This document shows, in pieces, positions 33,700-45,446 of a stretch of 64,000 bases of DNA. Position 1 is the stretch's first letter, and each line of letters begins with the position of its first letter. The notes under the pieces were generated by a model. That model made no database searches and had not been told where the DNA came from. It was given only the letters and a program-made list of their open reading frames with translations. Source of the DNA: Beta vulgaris subsp. vulgaris (lineage: Eukaryota > Streptophyta > Magnoliopsida > Caryophyllales > Amaranthaceae); NCBI RefSeq assembly GCF_026745355.1, contig NC_079210.1, positions 20,713,132-20,777,131 on the forward strand. Reading direction: 5' to 3'. Both the position numbers and the translations under genes were made by a program.

Positions 33700-35298
33700 T
33701 CTTTCAGGCTGGCTTTGCTCCATTCACACTACCTCCATGAATAGGTCCGCCACTGATGACGTGAATTTCACTGATCCTTGATTGAACGTTCTTTTGATTG
33801 GTTTACCAGATCTCCTTCTTTCGTCTGTGCTTTATATTGGCTGAAATAGCCTTTCTAACAAATCTTCTAGATTATCTTTCAAGTGACGACAATCTTCCGT
33901 GACATGGCCGTGATCCCCATGGAAATCACACCATTTGCTTTTATCACGATTTTTGTGGAACATAGGTTTAGGACGCTGCCATTTGTCGCTATCCTTGTTC
34001 TTCAAAAAGATCTGACTTCTTGAGGTAGTCAGTTGGGTGTACGCGTCAAATCTGTCTTTGCGCTCACCTCCTTCCCGACCCTTCCTTTCACGATCCCTAC
34101 GATCGCGGTCATACCTCTCACCATCCCTTTCTCGTTCTCCCCTTTTTTACCATATGCGACTCTTGTCGTCTATCATCTCGGGCGCGATCAGATTCACGGC
34201 CCTTATCTTTCTTTTGCTTATCCTCTTTCTTCTCAGATTCACGGTTACCCACAGCTTTGTCAAACTCCTCCCCTCTGATATAATCATTTGCTTTACCCAG
34301 GACGGGACCCAGAGTGGTGTAAGATTTACGACCCAGATAATTTCGAAATGGTGACCCCTCCTTGAGGCCAGTCATCAAGGCTAGCACCGCTACATCTTGC
34401 TGTAAGCGTGGAATTGAAACGGCTTCAACATTAAAGCGACCGATATAGTCCCTTAAACTTTCATTGGCCCCCTGCTTGACAGACAATAATTCTCCCGTAG
34501 TACGCTCGCGGCGTCTATTACTGACAAAGTGAGTACTGAATGTGGACGACAACTGGGAGAAGCTAGAGATGCTACCTGGCTTTAGACTTTTGAACCATGT
34601 CTGGGCTATGCCTGTCAATGTGGACGGGAAGACCTTGCACCATATGGCGTCCACATCAGTGTAAAGGAACATGTGGCCTTCTAAGCAGCCACGTGGTCAT
34701 CTGGATCCGAAGTGCCATCATACTTGGAGGTTGGCATCTTGATTCTCGTCATTGGATGATTCAAAATATCCATAGTGAAGGGGGAGAGCTTAGGCTTAAT
34801 GAGTAGGTGACCCCCCATCGAATAGTTACTAGCGCCTGAGGCACTGTACTCACGACGGGAGCCACCCTGGGCCTCTTCCTCTGAATGATACAATTCTTCT
34901 GTCTCCAAATGTCTTCTTCATAGTTGACTGATCAATCCTTTTTTCCATCTCTCGTCCATAGGGTTCAAAGATCGCATTTTTCGAAGAGGGGTGCCGTCCG
35001 CGTTCCTACCGGCCGTGGCCAGTGGTCGCTTACGTGCACCGCCAGCAGGTTGATTGGGTGTGCTTTGTTGGGGTTGGCAGTCAACATTTGAATGAAAGAA
35101 GCTACAGTTTGAGCTGTTCAGGTGAGAATTGACTTAGCTGAGCTAAATTGAGAGGTACGTTACTATTTGGAGTCTGTCCCTCGGGAGATTGGTAGTTGAA
35201 TTGTGGGTTTCCCATCGCCCAGTGATGACTGGCTGCGACGAGGTCTGGCCGACATCCTTATCCTTGGATCCTTGATTTGTGTTGTTTACGTCACCCAT
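33700..35298 (-). pseudogene. Retand-like gag
   Basis: The likely ATG is at 35298 (MGDVNNTNQGSKDKDVG), about 30 bp after the PBS. The capsid block lies at 34672-34118 and includes WFKSLKPGSISSFSQL, ESLRDYIGRFNVEAVSIP and the run from LMTGLKEGSPFRN to YIRGEEFDKA. A K/R/E-rich tail and a zinc-finger-like WCDFHGDHGHVTEDC (about 33930) follow. A TAG at about 34680 and frameshifts near 34680, 34100 and 33830 break the frame. Confidence 0.88.
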
Positions 35299-35327
35299 GA
35301 TTGCTTCTTTGCTAAGGTTGGGAGGCC

Positions 35328-35343
35328 CCTCCTTCTAGCGCCA
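35328..35343 (-). other. Primer-binding site of the Retand-like element
   Basis: Minus strand TGGCGCTAGAAGGAGG, three bases inside the LTR. It fixes the element's direction. Confidence 0.85.
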
Positions 35344-35346
35344 AAT

Positions 35347-35835
35347 TGTTTCGGTTGAAACGGTTAGCGTCCTCGCAAGAGTCCGCCAAGTTTGAGAGCT
35401 CACGTCCTTGCTGGAAAGCTGCACAGGATGCAAACGTAAACTACCCTCGGGGTGGTTTTGAGGAAACCCCCTCCGACGCTCAAGTCAGATATTTGGACCA
35501 CTAGGATGTAGAGAGAGAAATAGAGAGAGAGAGAGATAAGCTATTTTTAGTGTGTAAGAGAATGTACCTGCAGAATAGTACCATTGGGGTATTTATAGAA
35601 GTACTATTCCTCTGACAGGACGTATAATCCTTTGACACGTGTAGGGCTATGACGCATTTGACAGGTGGGAAGATTCCCTCTATTTTGTCTTGTTAGGCGT
35701 CCGCCAACACTGCCGGTCCTAGGGGATGAACTGGCTCGAACGGTGCTTTTAATGGTTTTATCGTACTCGCGTCCATAATCTTATTCGTGGTCATAGATGA
35801 GAAGGCCGTTAATGAACTTGGGTTATACCCATACA
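35347..35835 (-). repeat. 5' LTR of the Retand-like element
   Basis: 489 bp, nearly identical to 24864-25353. The minus-strand TATA box is at 35590-35597. Confidence 0.96.
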
Positions 35836-37010
35836 ACAACTCTTCTATTTCTTTTCTCCACCGGAAACCACCACACACCACCTGACCTCCAACCCACCTT
35901 CGAACCACCCCACTACCGGAAATGATTCGAACCACCAATTCGCAGCCCTGCAACCACCATCACTCCCCCCCTTCGCGACGCCTCTGTTGCGTCCCCTGCA
36001 GCGCGCCCAGCCACCACGCAAAATCTCAACCTCCCTCTTTCGCGGCGCCTGCTCCGCCGCGCACCGAGCCACCGAAACACCAGCACCACCTCTCCCCTAT
36101 TTCGTCTCCCCTGTTCTTCCTTCTTTCGTCCCTCTCTGCTTCGTTTCTCAGTTTGAGAAACTGAGATTTTTGAAAATCTCCTTTCCCTTTTCTCTTTCTA
36201 GTTTAATTGAGTTTTAGTTGGCTTTGTTAGTTACCTTTATTTTCTTTTTAAACCAAAACCCACCTTTCCTAAATTACTTACTTTTTTTTTTTTTTTGAGG
36301 GGCCTAAATTACTTACTTTAGTGAAGTTACTATGTTTTAATTTAAGTTAATCTTTTATAAATTGATAATGTTTCTTAATTTTCTAAAATAAAAGTATAAT
36401 AAAATTAGTTTTCCATGTTTAAAATGATGAAGTTGATATTATCTTTTCCCCTCAAAAAAAAAAAAAAAAAGTTGATTTAATCTTTGATTATTTAAAATTA
36501 TTTCATAAATGATTTCAAAACTATAACTTTGATTTATAAACTCCCTTAAACTAATTAAGAATATCTTTAAGTTTTTTGAATTATTTAAATTTTTTTACAC
36601 ATAAAAACGGGGTTATTTAGGAACTAACTTAGATTTCGTTAACATCTATTGTAGACTCCGATTTCGTAGACGAGGAATATCAAGAGTGCAAATACGTTCG
36701 TGAACTTAACTTTGGGCACGTGTCACGAGGTAATCTTATATGTCCATCAAAACATAGATTCCGTTAGCGTAAAACGAATTGATTACGTGATTATTATGTG
36801 CTTATAAAATTTATAAGTATGGACTATAATTATGAAGTATCGACTTAATGCGGATTATGAATACGAATGACAAAATGGATGACGAGTGACGACTATGGAT
36901 TTTGATTATGGATCATGACCATTGACGATGTATGATATGACAATGATGTTTATTATAACGTTATTAAAATCGGCTAATGTTATTTAATAATGTTATGATT
37001 ATTATTAGTA

Positions 37011-37106
<96 letters not shown>

Positions 37107-37107
37107 C
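37011..37107. repeat. (ATT)n microsatellite
   Basis: About 32 uninterrupted TTA triplets, with degenerate triplets beyond. A minus-strand poly-Asn frame is an artefact of this repeat. Confidence 0.96.
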
Positions 37108-37489
37108 ATTGTTATTATTATTATGATGATTATTATTGTTATTATATATCATTATGATTCATGAATATTATTATTGTTATTAATATTGAGACTTCATGGA
37201 ATTGGTAAGAACGTGTAATAATGAAATGATTATGAATCTGAAGTGATAAATGAACTCAAGTGATGATTGTGAATATGAAATGATTTATTGAAATCACTAT
37301 GAATAGATTGAGATTATGATGGATTGAATATGTTCACGCTGGATTGAACAAGATGACGTAAATGTGTACGTGATTTATGTGATGGATTGACGTGAATGTA
37401 TACTATATTCTAGATTTTTCTACACATGTCTAATACTATTATATATTTCTACTTCACATATCTTTGATTTTTCCACTTGATGCAAAGGG

Positions 37490-37650
37490 ACAGTGAAGGG
37501 TCTTGAAGGTGAATGATGATGACGAGAGGAAGGAGGTGAAGGGTGTCGAAGGTGAATGACGGTGAAGGGTGAGAGGATGGAAGGTGAATGACGGTGAAGG
37601 GTGAGAGGATGGAAGGTGAAGGGTGAGAGGAGGGAGGATGGAAGGTGAAG
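37490..37650. repeat. Minisatellite, 32-bp unit
   Basis: GGTGAATGACGGTGAAGGGT followed by GAGAGGATGGAA is repeated about two and a half times, with degenerate copies on either side. Strong purine strand bias. Confidence 0.85.
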
Positions 37651-37750
37651 CTTAGTGCGGCTGTGATAGAATATGTGAGGAAATAACAAACCTAGTTATT
37701 AGTGAGAGTGCGACCTCTTATACTTTTTTTTAATTTTTTTTAATGATTTT

Positions 37751-37975
37751 GCTGCGGTTTTTACAAGAACCGCAGCCATATATTAAAATATCATTTTTTT
37801 TAATATTATTTTAATATATTGCTGCGGTTCTTGACAAAAACCGCAGCAATAGGTTTGGTCAAAAATTCAACTTTTTTCACAAAATTTCCTATTGATACCA
37901 TATTGCTGCGGTTTTGGCTATTTTCTATTTTACGTTTTCTTTTTACGTGATATATTGTTGCGTATGGGTAAAATC
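37751..37975. repeat. Subterminal GCTGCGG hairpins of a CACTA, left piece
   Basis: Inverted pairs GCTGCGGTT...AACCGCAGC occur at 37751-37777 and 37821-37848, with a further half near 37904. The same motif precedes the CACTA right end at 45446, and the AAATC target site joins the two pieces. No CACTAGT left terminus was found between 35841 and 37975. Confidence 0.75.
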
Positions 37976-40707
37976 TCTAATATCCTGAAAACTTAAACGT
38001 GTTTATTAAGTAAATAATTAATTTTTTTTTATGAATAGTTAAATTATATTTTACTTAAGGTTTCAATAATTATGTAACGTATAATAAAACGAATATAGAA
38101 AAATTTCCAACTTAAAAATATTAATATACTAGTGACGATAATTTATAATTTACGATTTCATGAGTTAAACAAGAAGGCTAATGTAGTTGTTAATCCACTA
38201 AAGTAAAATGTCAACATTGCATCAAAATTTTACTAAGCCACGTTTAACAATGATATTGTGGAAAAAATTCTGATTTTTGGTTTGGGAAACAAAAAGGGAA
38301 AAGGAGAAAAGAAAGCCATGGTCAATCCCCCATTAATGTTGCCTTCTTCCTCACCCTTCCATGGCCATTTGGCACTCATGCCATCACACTCTCTTCTTCT
38401 TCTTCAGTCAAAAATCTGTCGCCAATCACTCGCCATAGCTTCTTCAAGCTAACAATTCAGATTATTTACTCCAACTTCTCCCTCCCAACCATTGATTTTA
38501 AGCTTCCAACTTCACTATAAATAGCCATGGAGATTCAACACCAACCCATCAACAACAACCTTTATCCTCTCTTCTCTCACTAATCATAATTTTCAGTCAA
38601 TAAGCGCCGGAAAGAGTGACTAAAGGAACCCAAAAAGGAAACCCCAAATTTTTACTCTCTCTCTCCTCTATTTCGGTCCCCCCTCCCACGGCACACTCCC
38701 GTCGGCCACCTCAGGCGACGCCGGACCTACGTCGCACTCCGTCGCACCTCCCCCCTAACCCGCCGTCGCTCGCCGACCACTCGCCGCACCTGCGTGCACC
38801 CGCGCATTCTCTCTTCCTCGCACACTCTTCTCTCTCGCGCTCTTCTTCTTCGCGCGCTGCTGCAACCACGCCACCGCCGCCAGCAACGTCCCGCCGCCAC
38901 TCCATCGTTCTCGCCGTCGCTGGCGGTTGCCGGAATTCTCCTGCCGGATTTTTTTTTGTTGCCTTCCCTGCTCCTAGTAGCAGAGGTAATGAAACTCCTT
39001 TAAATTCTGATTTCCTTAGTTTTTAATTCTAGCCCAAGTTGAATTATTATGTTAGTTATTTTAGTTTGGGCCTCGGAGAATACCTTTGGACTTAACTCAA
39101 GTGTTTATGATATGAATTCTATTATGTTGGGCTAAAAAGATAGTTTGAACTTGTTGTATGAACTTGTCATGTTATATTCATGGACTGATTTTAGTTATTT
39201 TTATTAAACCACCTAACTTATTTACTAAAATCTATTATTGGGTTATAATTCATGACTTCTAAACTAGTTGAGTTGTTTAAAACAAATCCATTACACTTGT
39301 TATTTGTAATTTGAGTTTAAGTTATCATCACTTCACTAATCCTTAAGTTCACTTATAATAACTAGCTACTTGACTTACTAGTTTAAGTGATTAAATAATA
39401 TTAAAATAATGGTAATGGTTCTAGTATATTAAAAATTAGTTTAATAATAGACGATTAATTGGTTATTAACTACGAACTCTTATAATAACAATATATTTTC
39501 AAAGGGTTATAGGTTATGTATTAATATAACTTTAATGTTTCGATAATTTCTAAAAATATAGTTAAATGAGTTATTTCATTAATTAGTTGTTAAAGAGTCA
39601 CCTTAATTAAAAATTTATTAACAAGAAATAATGACCTTTAATGAGACTTTTACGATGTAATAATGAACGTTATAACCGCAATAAGCGTTAACTAATATTC
39701 AGGCTTAAAAGCTATATAACGAAACGTTCGTTAATAAAATTATTCTTGAATAGATTAAAGAAGATAAAGTATATTACAAGCCTCCCCCGGCTATCATGGT
39801 TTGTAAGCAGGAATTCGGGTAACGTCTACTGCTAACACCCGCATTCCCCTTCCAAGTATATTTTATGATCATGATTAATATTATGTTTTATATATGGACT
39901 GTGGGAAATGAAATGTTTTATGATGGTTATGAACTTATGATGATACGATGCTATGAAATGACGATGATGATGTTATGATATGAAATGAAAGAATATAATT
40001 ATTCACGATGATGATGATGATATGCTTAAAAGAAATGAAACATGATAAATTCAAGTGAAAGACGGTTCTTGGCAAGTATTCTGTTATCCCGGGTCGTGCA
40101 CGTAGCTTCCGGCCGGTTAACCACCTTCCGTTCAGTGAGGGCCTTTGTCCTCGGGTGGCACCGCGCATTTTGGGCAAATAACGCCACCTTCCGTTTAGTG
40201 AGGGCTTTTGTCCTCGGGTGGCTGTCTTCCGTTTATGATGTTACTATGTTCTGGGGAGACGTCCCTTCCGTTGTACTAGCCAAGTTACCGAAGTAATAGA
40301 TATATGATGATGAACATTATAAAGAAGATAATGTAACATGATATGATATGTTTGTGAAATGTTTTACTTATTCTCTCCTCCCTGTTTATAAATAAAATGA
40401 TGTGAAATGAATTTACGTTGTTAGAGTAGTATGTTACTGAGCCTCGGCTCATGACGTTTTGTTTTATGTTTTAGTTATGGAAGAATAGTTGTGGATCACT
40501 AATAGACTGCGTTATGGAGATTAAGTATGATTTTATGAGGTTTTAGGTTATTTTGTATGATGGATAAACAAGTATTTCTTTACGATGAGTAATTGTAGAG
40601 TGAATTTTAAAAGTTTGGCTATTATTTTATTTGTGGGCCATAGCCCACAGGATTAAGTTATGCTTCCGTTGACGATTAAGGTTATGTAAATTTGTCAGGG
40701 CGTTACA
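37976..40707 (+). repeat. 5' LTR of the non-autonomous element
   Basis: It opens TCTAATATCCTG, where the partner LTR has TGTAATATCCTG, so the terminal TG is mutated to TC. TATA box TATAAATAG at 38516-38524. A GC-rich UTR-like segment (38640-38990) encodes a Pro/Ser/Arg-rich open frame of doubtful meaning. The end is GTCAGGGCGTTACA. Confidence 0.93.
40120..40235. repeat. Tandem duplication inside the LTR
   Basis: Two copies of a ~65-bp unit (CCACCTTCCGTTTAGTGAGG followed by GCTTTTGTCCTCGGGTGGC) lie side by side. The same duplication is present at 44825-44935 in the partner LTR, so it predates the insertion. Confidence 0.85.
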
Positions 40708-42674
40708 GAGTAGTATCAGAGCCGAAACTTAGCCGGAAGTGCGGAGTAATAGACTTTGCACCGCCTAGGAGTGGTGGTTTGGGAAATTAGCTATTGAGGA
40801 AAACTCGAGGTTTGTAAATGACCATTTGGGTTGATATAAGATGAGATATAAGACAATGGATGAAAAATATGAGGTTTACTTCCATGAATGAGTTATTAGG
40901 AGTTGAGGATTATCTGGGTTATTAGAATCTTAAAGAAGTGAGGATTTGAACTTATGATCTTTTGAGGTATTATTTGAAGATTAGTACAACCTAAAGTTTT
41001 GGGGTTACTAGAGTGTAAGATGTTAAATGGAAAATTTTGCGATTTACACTTGGCAGGAATTATCTGAAAAGATTGATATTGAATAACCTGGGGATAAAAT
41101 GATGGCTATTTGAGTAATAGGGACCAAGGTGAATGATCTTTTGAGGTATGAGTAGTAATATTTGAAGCCCAAGGTAATACACGAAATAATATTTAGATAT
41201 GCTATGATGAGTAGGGTTATATTATTTGTGGGATGATAAAAAGGCTAAGCTATATGAAGTCCTGATAGATATAAGTTGAGATTGAATTTTACTTTATAGG
41301 AGTTCATATGACGATTTTGGAGATTCGAAAATTTTGAAGGGATTTAGAAATTCTACTCGAGGAATTAGAAAGCAATTACCATTACTTGAGTTATTAAGGA
41401 TTTTAGTTTTAATGGTTGAAGCACTTCATAATGTGATGCAAACCACTTTTTGAAATGTTATGGGATTGTAGTGAAAAATAAATTATGACTATGTAATTGA
41501 AGAGTTAGACAAATCGATGTCTTAAAGGAATAGGAATTTGCTACATGGAGATGTAATAGCCATATGGAATATAATTAAGAAGTAAGCATTGATGTCGAGA
41601 CGAAAATTAATGTGCATAAGTGCTTGACTTTTCTATTTTTACCAAGATTTGGGACAAAGAATTTCTAAATTTGAACTGTTGGCTTATTCGTATAGGTTAT
41701 TGAGATGATCTAGAAATGAATTCAAGTGATCAAATTCCAAATAAAAGAGCAGGGTAAGGGAAGAATATTGAGGAAACTGAAATTATGATGAAAAGAAAAC
41801 CATTATTGGATGTATAGAGCCTTGAATAATAAAGATCTGGGACATTGATGTTAAGAGCACATGTTATGATTGTCAGAAAAGTAAGCGCTTAACTTCGAGG
41901 TTACGATAATGATATTGATTTGATGCAGGACTGTGATGATTGACAATTTCGAAGTGCATAAATATTAGATTTAGGAATTTTTGGTGAATAGCTTTATAGA
42001 TGATACTTGTTACTATAAAGACAAAGGTAGAATCCGATGCTTAATTGTCCACGAAATTTGTATTGTGGAATTGGTAGAGAATATATACGAAGTACGATGA
42101 AACTCTTTAAGGGTTATGAGTTTGAGAGGAAGAGATTGATATATTAAAGGGCACATTAGTGTATTGAATTTGAGTTTGAACTTTCTAATTAAAACTAGCG
42201 GACGTAGTATGAAATTGTGTCATGGATATTTGTATACATGAGAATTCAACATATATTATGGAAAGTAAAGTTGTATCAAGAAAGTTTTAGGTTGATAGAA
42301 TTTAAGAAACATGATTATGGATGCCTTCTTGGAGTTTAAGTGGCCTACGTGACGTTATGTGATTTTTAATAGTTTTTGATTGATTTTAACTTATATGATT
42401 TAAGTAATCAAAAGGTTTTCAAACGAGATCTCACAACATGTTTTAGTTAGAATTCATTGCCAACAAGTTTGCCCTTCTTATTTTCTTTGCTCCTCGATTT
42501 CGCGAGTCGAGTTGAAGTAGAGATACAAAAGATGATGGCGGAATGGAGGCTGAATATCTAACGAAGCCATGAAGGCTTGAGATCTTGGTATTGTTAAATG
42601 AATTTAGCTTGTTATTTTATCAATTAACTAAATTGCAAGTTTCGAGGATGAAACTTTTTCTAAGGGGGCAAGGA
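40708..42674 (+). other. Non-coding interior with PBS and PPT
   Basis: PBS-like TAGTATCAGAGC is at 40711-40722 (one mismatch to the initiator-Met site). The polypurine tract TAAGGGGGCAAGGA is at 42661-42674. Between them no open frame longer than about 60 codons and no recognisable retroelement motif was seen. Confidence 0.85.
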
Positions 42675-45413
42675 TGTAATATCCTGAAAACTTAAACGTG
42701 TTTAAGTAAATAATTAATTTTTTTTATGAGTAGTTAAATTATATTTTACTTAAAGTTTCACTAATTATGTAACGTATAATAAAACGAATATAAAAAAATT
42801 TCCAACTTAAAAATATTAATATACTAGTGACGATAATTTATAATTTAGGATTTCATGAGTTAAACAAGAAGGCTAATGTAGTTGTTAATTTACTAAAGAA
42901 AAATGTCAACATTGCATCAAAATTTTACTAAGCCAAGTTTAAAAGTGATATTGTGGAAATATTTCTGATTTTTGGTTTGGGAAACAAAAAGGGAAAAAGA
43001 GAAAAGAAAGCCATGGTCAATCCCCCATTAATGTTGCCTTCTTCCTCACCCTTCCATGGCCATTTGGCACTCATGCCATCACACTATCTTCTTCTTCTTC
43101 AGTCAAATATCTGTCAACAATCACTCACCATAGCTTCTTCAAGCTAACAATTCAGATTATTTGCTCCAACTTCTCCCTCCCAACCACTGATTTTAAGCTC
43201 CCAACTTCACTATAAATAGCCATGGAGATTCAACACCAACCCATCAACAACAACCTTCATCCTCTCTTCTCTCACTAATCAGAATTTTCAGTCAATAATC
43301 GCCGGAAAGCGTGACTAAAGGAACCCAAAAAGGAAACCCCGCATTTTAACTATCTCTCTCCTCTGTCTCGGTCCCCCCCCCCACAGCACACTCCCGTCGG
43401 CCACCTCAGGCGACGCCGAACCTGAGTCGCACTCCGTCGCACCTCCCCCCTAACCCAGTCGTCGCTCGCCGGCCACTCGCTGCACCTGCCTGCACCCGCG
43501 CATTCTCTCTTCCTCGCACACTCTTCTCTCTCGCGCTCTTCTTCTTCGCGCGTCGCTGAACCACGCCACCGACGCCAGCAACGTCCCGCCGCCGCTCCAT
43601 CGTTCTCGCCGCTGCTCGCCGTCGCTGGCGGTCGCCGGAATTCTCCTGCCGGATTTTTTTTGTTGGCTTCCCTGCTCCTAGTAGCAGAGGTAATGAAACT
43701 CCTTTAAATTTTGATTTCCTTAGTTTTTAATTCAAGCCCAAGTTAAATTATTTTGTTAGTTATTTTAGTTTGGGCCTAGGAGAATACCTTTGGACTCAAC
43801 TCAAGTGTTTATAATCTGAATTCTATTATGTTGGGCTAAAAAGATAGTTTGAACTTGTTGTATGAACTTGTCATGTTATGTTCATGGACTGATTTTAGTT
43901 ATTTTTATTAAACCACCTAACTTATTTACATAAATCTATTATTGGGTTATAATTCATGACTTCTAAACTAGTTGAGTTGTTTAAAACAAATCCATTACAC
44001 TTGTTATTTGTAATTTGAGTTTGAGTTATCATCACTTCACTAATCCTTAAGTTCACTTATAATAACTAGCTACTTGACTTACTAGTTTAAGTGATTAAAT
44101 AATATTAAAATAATGTTAATGGTTCTAGTATATTAAAAATTAGTTTAATAATAGACGATTAATTGGTTATTAACTAAGAACTCTTATAATAAAAATATAA
44201 TTTCAAAGGGTTATAGGTTATGTATTAATATAACTTTAATGTTTCGATAATTTCTAAAAATATAGCTAAATGAGTTATTTCATTAATTAGTTGTTAAAGA
44301 GTCACCTTAATTAAAAAGTTATTAACGATTAAGAAATAATGACCTTTAATGAGACTTTTACGATGTAATAATGAACGTTATAACCGCAATAAGCGTTAAC
44401 TAATATTCAGGCTTAAAAGCTATATAACGAAACGTTCGTTAATAAAATTATTCTTGAATAGATTAAAGAAGATAAAGTATATTACAAGCCTCCCCCGGCT
44501 ATCATGGTTGGTACGCATAAATACAGGTAACGTCTACTGCTAACACCCACATTCCCCTTCGAAGTATGTTTTATGATCATGATTAATATTATGTTTTATA
44601 TATGGATTGTGGGAAATGAAATGTCTTATGATGGTTCTGAACTTATGATGATACGATGCTATGAAATGAAGATGATGATGTTATGATATGAAATGAAAGA
44701 ATATAATTATTCACGATGATGATGATATGCTTAAAAGAAATGAAACATGATAAATTCAAGTGAAAGACGGTTCTTGGCAAGTATTCTGTTATCCCGGGTC
44801 GTGCACGTAGCTTCCGGCCGGTTAACCACCTTTCGTTTAGTGAGGGCTTTTGTCCTCGGGTGGCACCGCGCATTTTGGGCAAATAACGCCACCTTCCGTT
44901 TAGTGAGGGCTTTTGTCCTCGGGTGGCTGCCTTCCGTTTATGATGTTACTATGTTCTGGGGAGACGTCCCTTCCGTTGTACTAGCCAAGTTACCGAAGTA
45001 AAAGATATATGATGATGAACATGATAAAGAAGATAATATAACATGATATGATATGTTTGTGAAATGTTTTACTTATTCTCTCCTCCCTGTTTATAAATAA
45101 AATGATGTGAAATGAATTTACGTTATTAGAGTAGTATGTTACTGAGCCTCGGCTCATGACGTTTTGTTTTATATTTTTAGGTATGGAAGAACAGTTCTCA
45201 ATCACTAATAGACTGCGTTATGGAGATTAAGTATGATTCTATGAGGTTTTAGGTTATTTTGTATGATGGATAAACAAGTATTTCTTTACGATGAGTAATT
45301 GTAGAGTGAATTTTAAATTTTTGGCTATTATTTTATTTGTGGGCCATAACCCACAGGATTGAGTTATGCTTCCGTTGACGATTAAGGTTATGTAAATTTG
45401 TCGGGGTGTTACA
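42675..45413 (+). repeat. 3' LTR of the non-autonomous element
   Basis: It opens TGTAATATCCTG and ends GTCGGGGTGTTACA. It is co-linear with 37976-40707, with scattered substitutions and a few small indels. TATA box at 43211-43219. Confidence 0.95.
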
Positions 45414-45418
45414 AAATC

Positions 45419-45446
45419 GCAGCAATAAGCAATTATTTTACTAGTG
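45419..45446. repeat. CACTA right terminus
   Basis: On the minus strand it reads CACTAGTAAAATAATTGC, followed by a GCTGCG motif. It ends exactly where the minus-strand RNase H-like frame of the neighbouring element starts (45447). ATC follows at 45447-45449 as the possible target duplication. Confidence 0.7.

Larger units (their letters stand above)
24864..35835 (-). mobile_element. Complete Retand/Tat-type LTR retrotransposon
   Basis: The element is 10.97 kb, with LTRs at 24864-25353 and 35347-35835 and the target duplication ACAAC at 24859-24863 and 35836-35840. Gene order on the minus strand is gag, protease, RT, RNase H, a second (archaeal-type) RNase H and integrase. A 59-bp repeat array and a spliced ORF in the opposite direction follow before the 3' LTR. 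The second RNase H and the extra antisense ORF are known features of the Tat lineage. By eye the two LTRs differ at about ten places in 490 bp, so the insertion is young. Confidence 0.95.
35841..37700 (+). repeat. Tekay LTR right piece and degraded AT-rich DNA
   Basis: The sequence continues the LTR broken at 24863. It includes a GC-rich, UTR-like Pro/Ser/Ala-coding stretch (35850-36130) that resembles the one in the LTRs at 38640 and 43400. No LTR end (TTACA) or PBS is found, so the right boundary is not resolved. The region also contains an ATT microsatellite and a minisatellite, listed separately. Confidence 0.55.
37976..45413 (+). mobile_element. Non-autonomous Tekay-like LTR element
   Basis: It consists of a 2,732-bp 5' LTR, a ~1,970-bp interior and a 2,739-bp 3' LTR, flanked by AAATC at 37971-37975 and 45414-45418. 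The interior has a PBS, a polypurine tract and the GTTTCGAGGATGAAAC motif of Tekay 3' UTRs, but no gag or pol frame. It must have moved with proteins supplied by another element. Confidence 0.93.

Noticed and set aside
36964..37152. Poly-asparagine open frame on the minus strand
   Set aside because: It comes from the ATT microsatellite and has no other protein content.
37660..37720. Possible CACTA left end (ATTAGTGAGAGTGCG)
   Set aside because: It does not match the CACTAGTAAAAT terminus at 45446 and is in the wrong orientation.
38616..39026. Pro/Arg/Ser-rich 136-codon frame, with antisense frame
   Set aside because: GC-rich LTR leader; the partner LTR does not keep the same frame, so I do not call it a protein.
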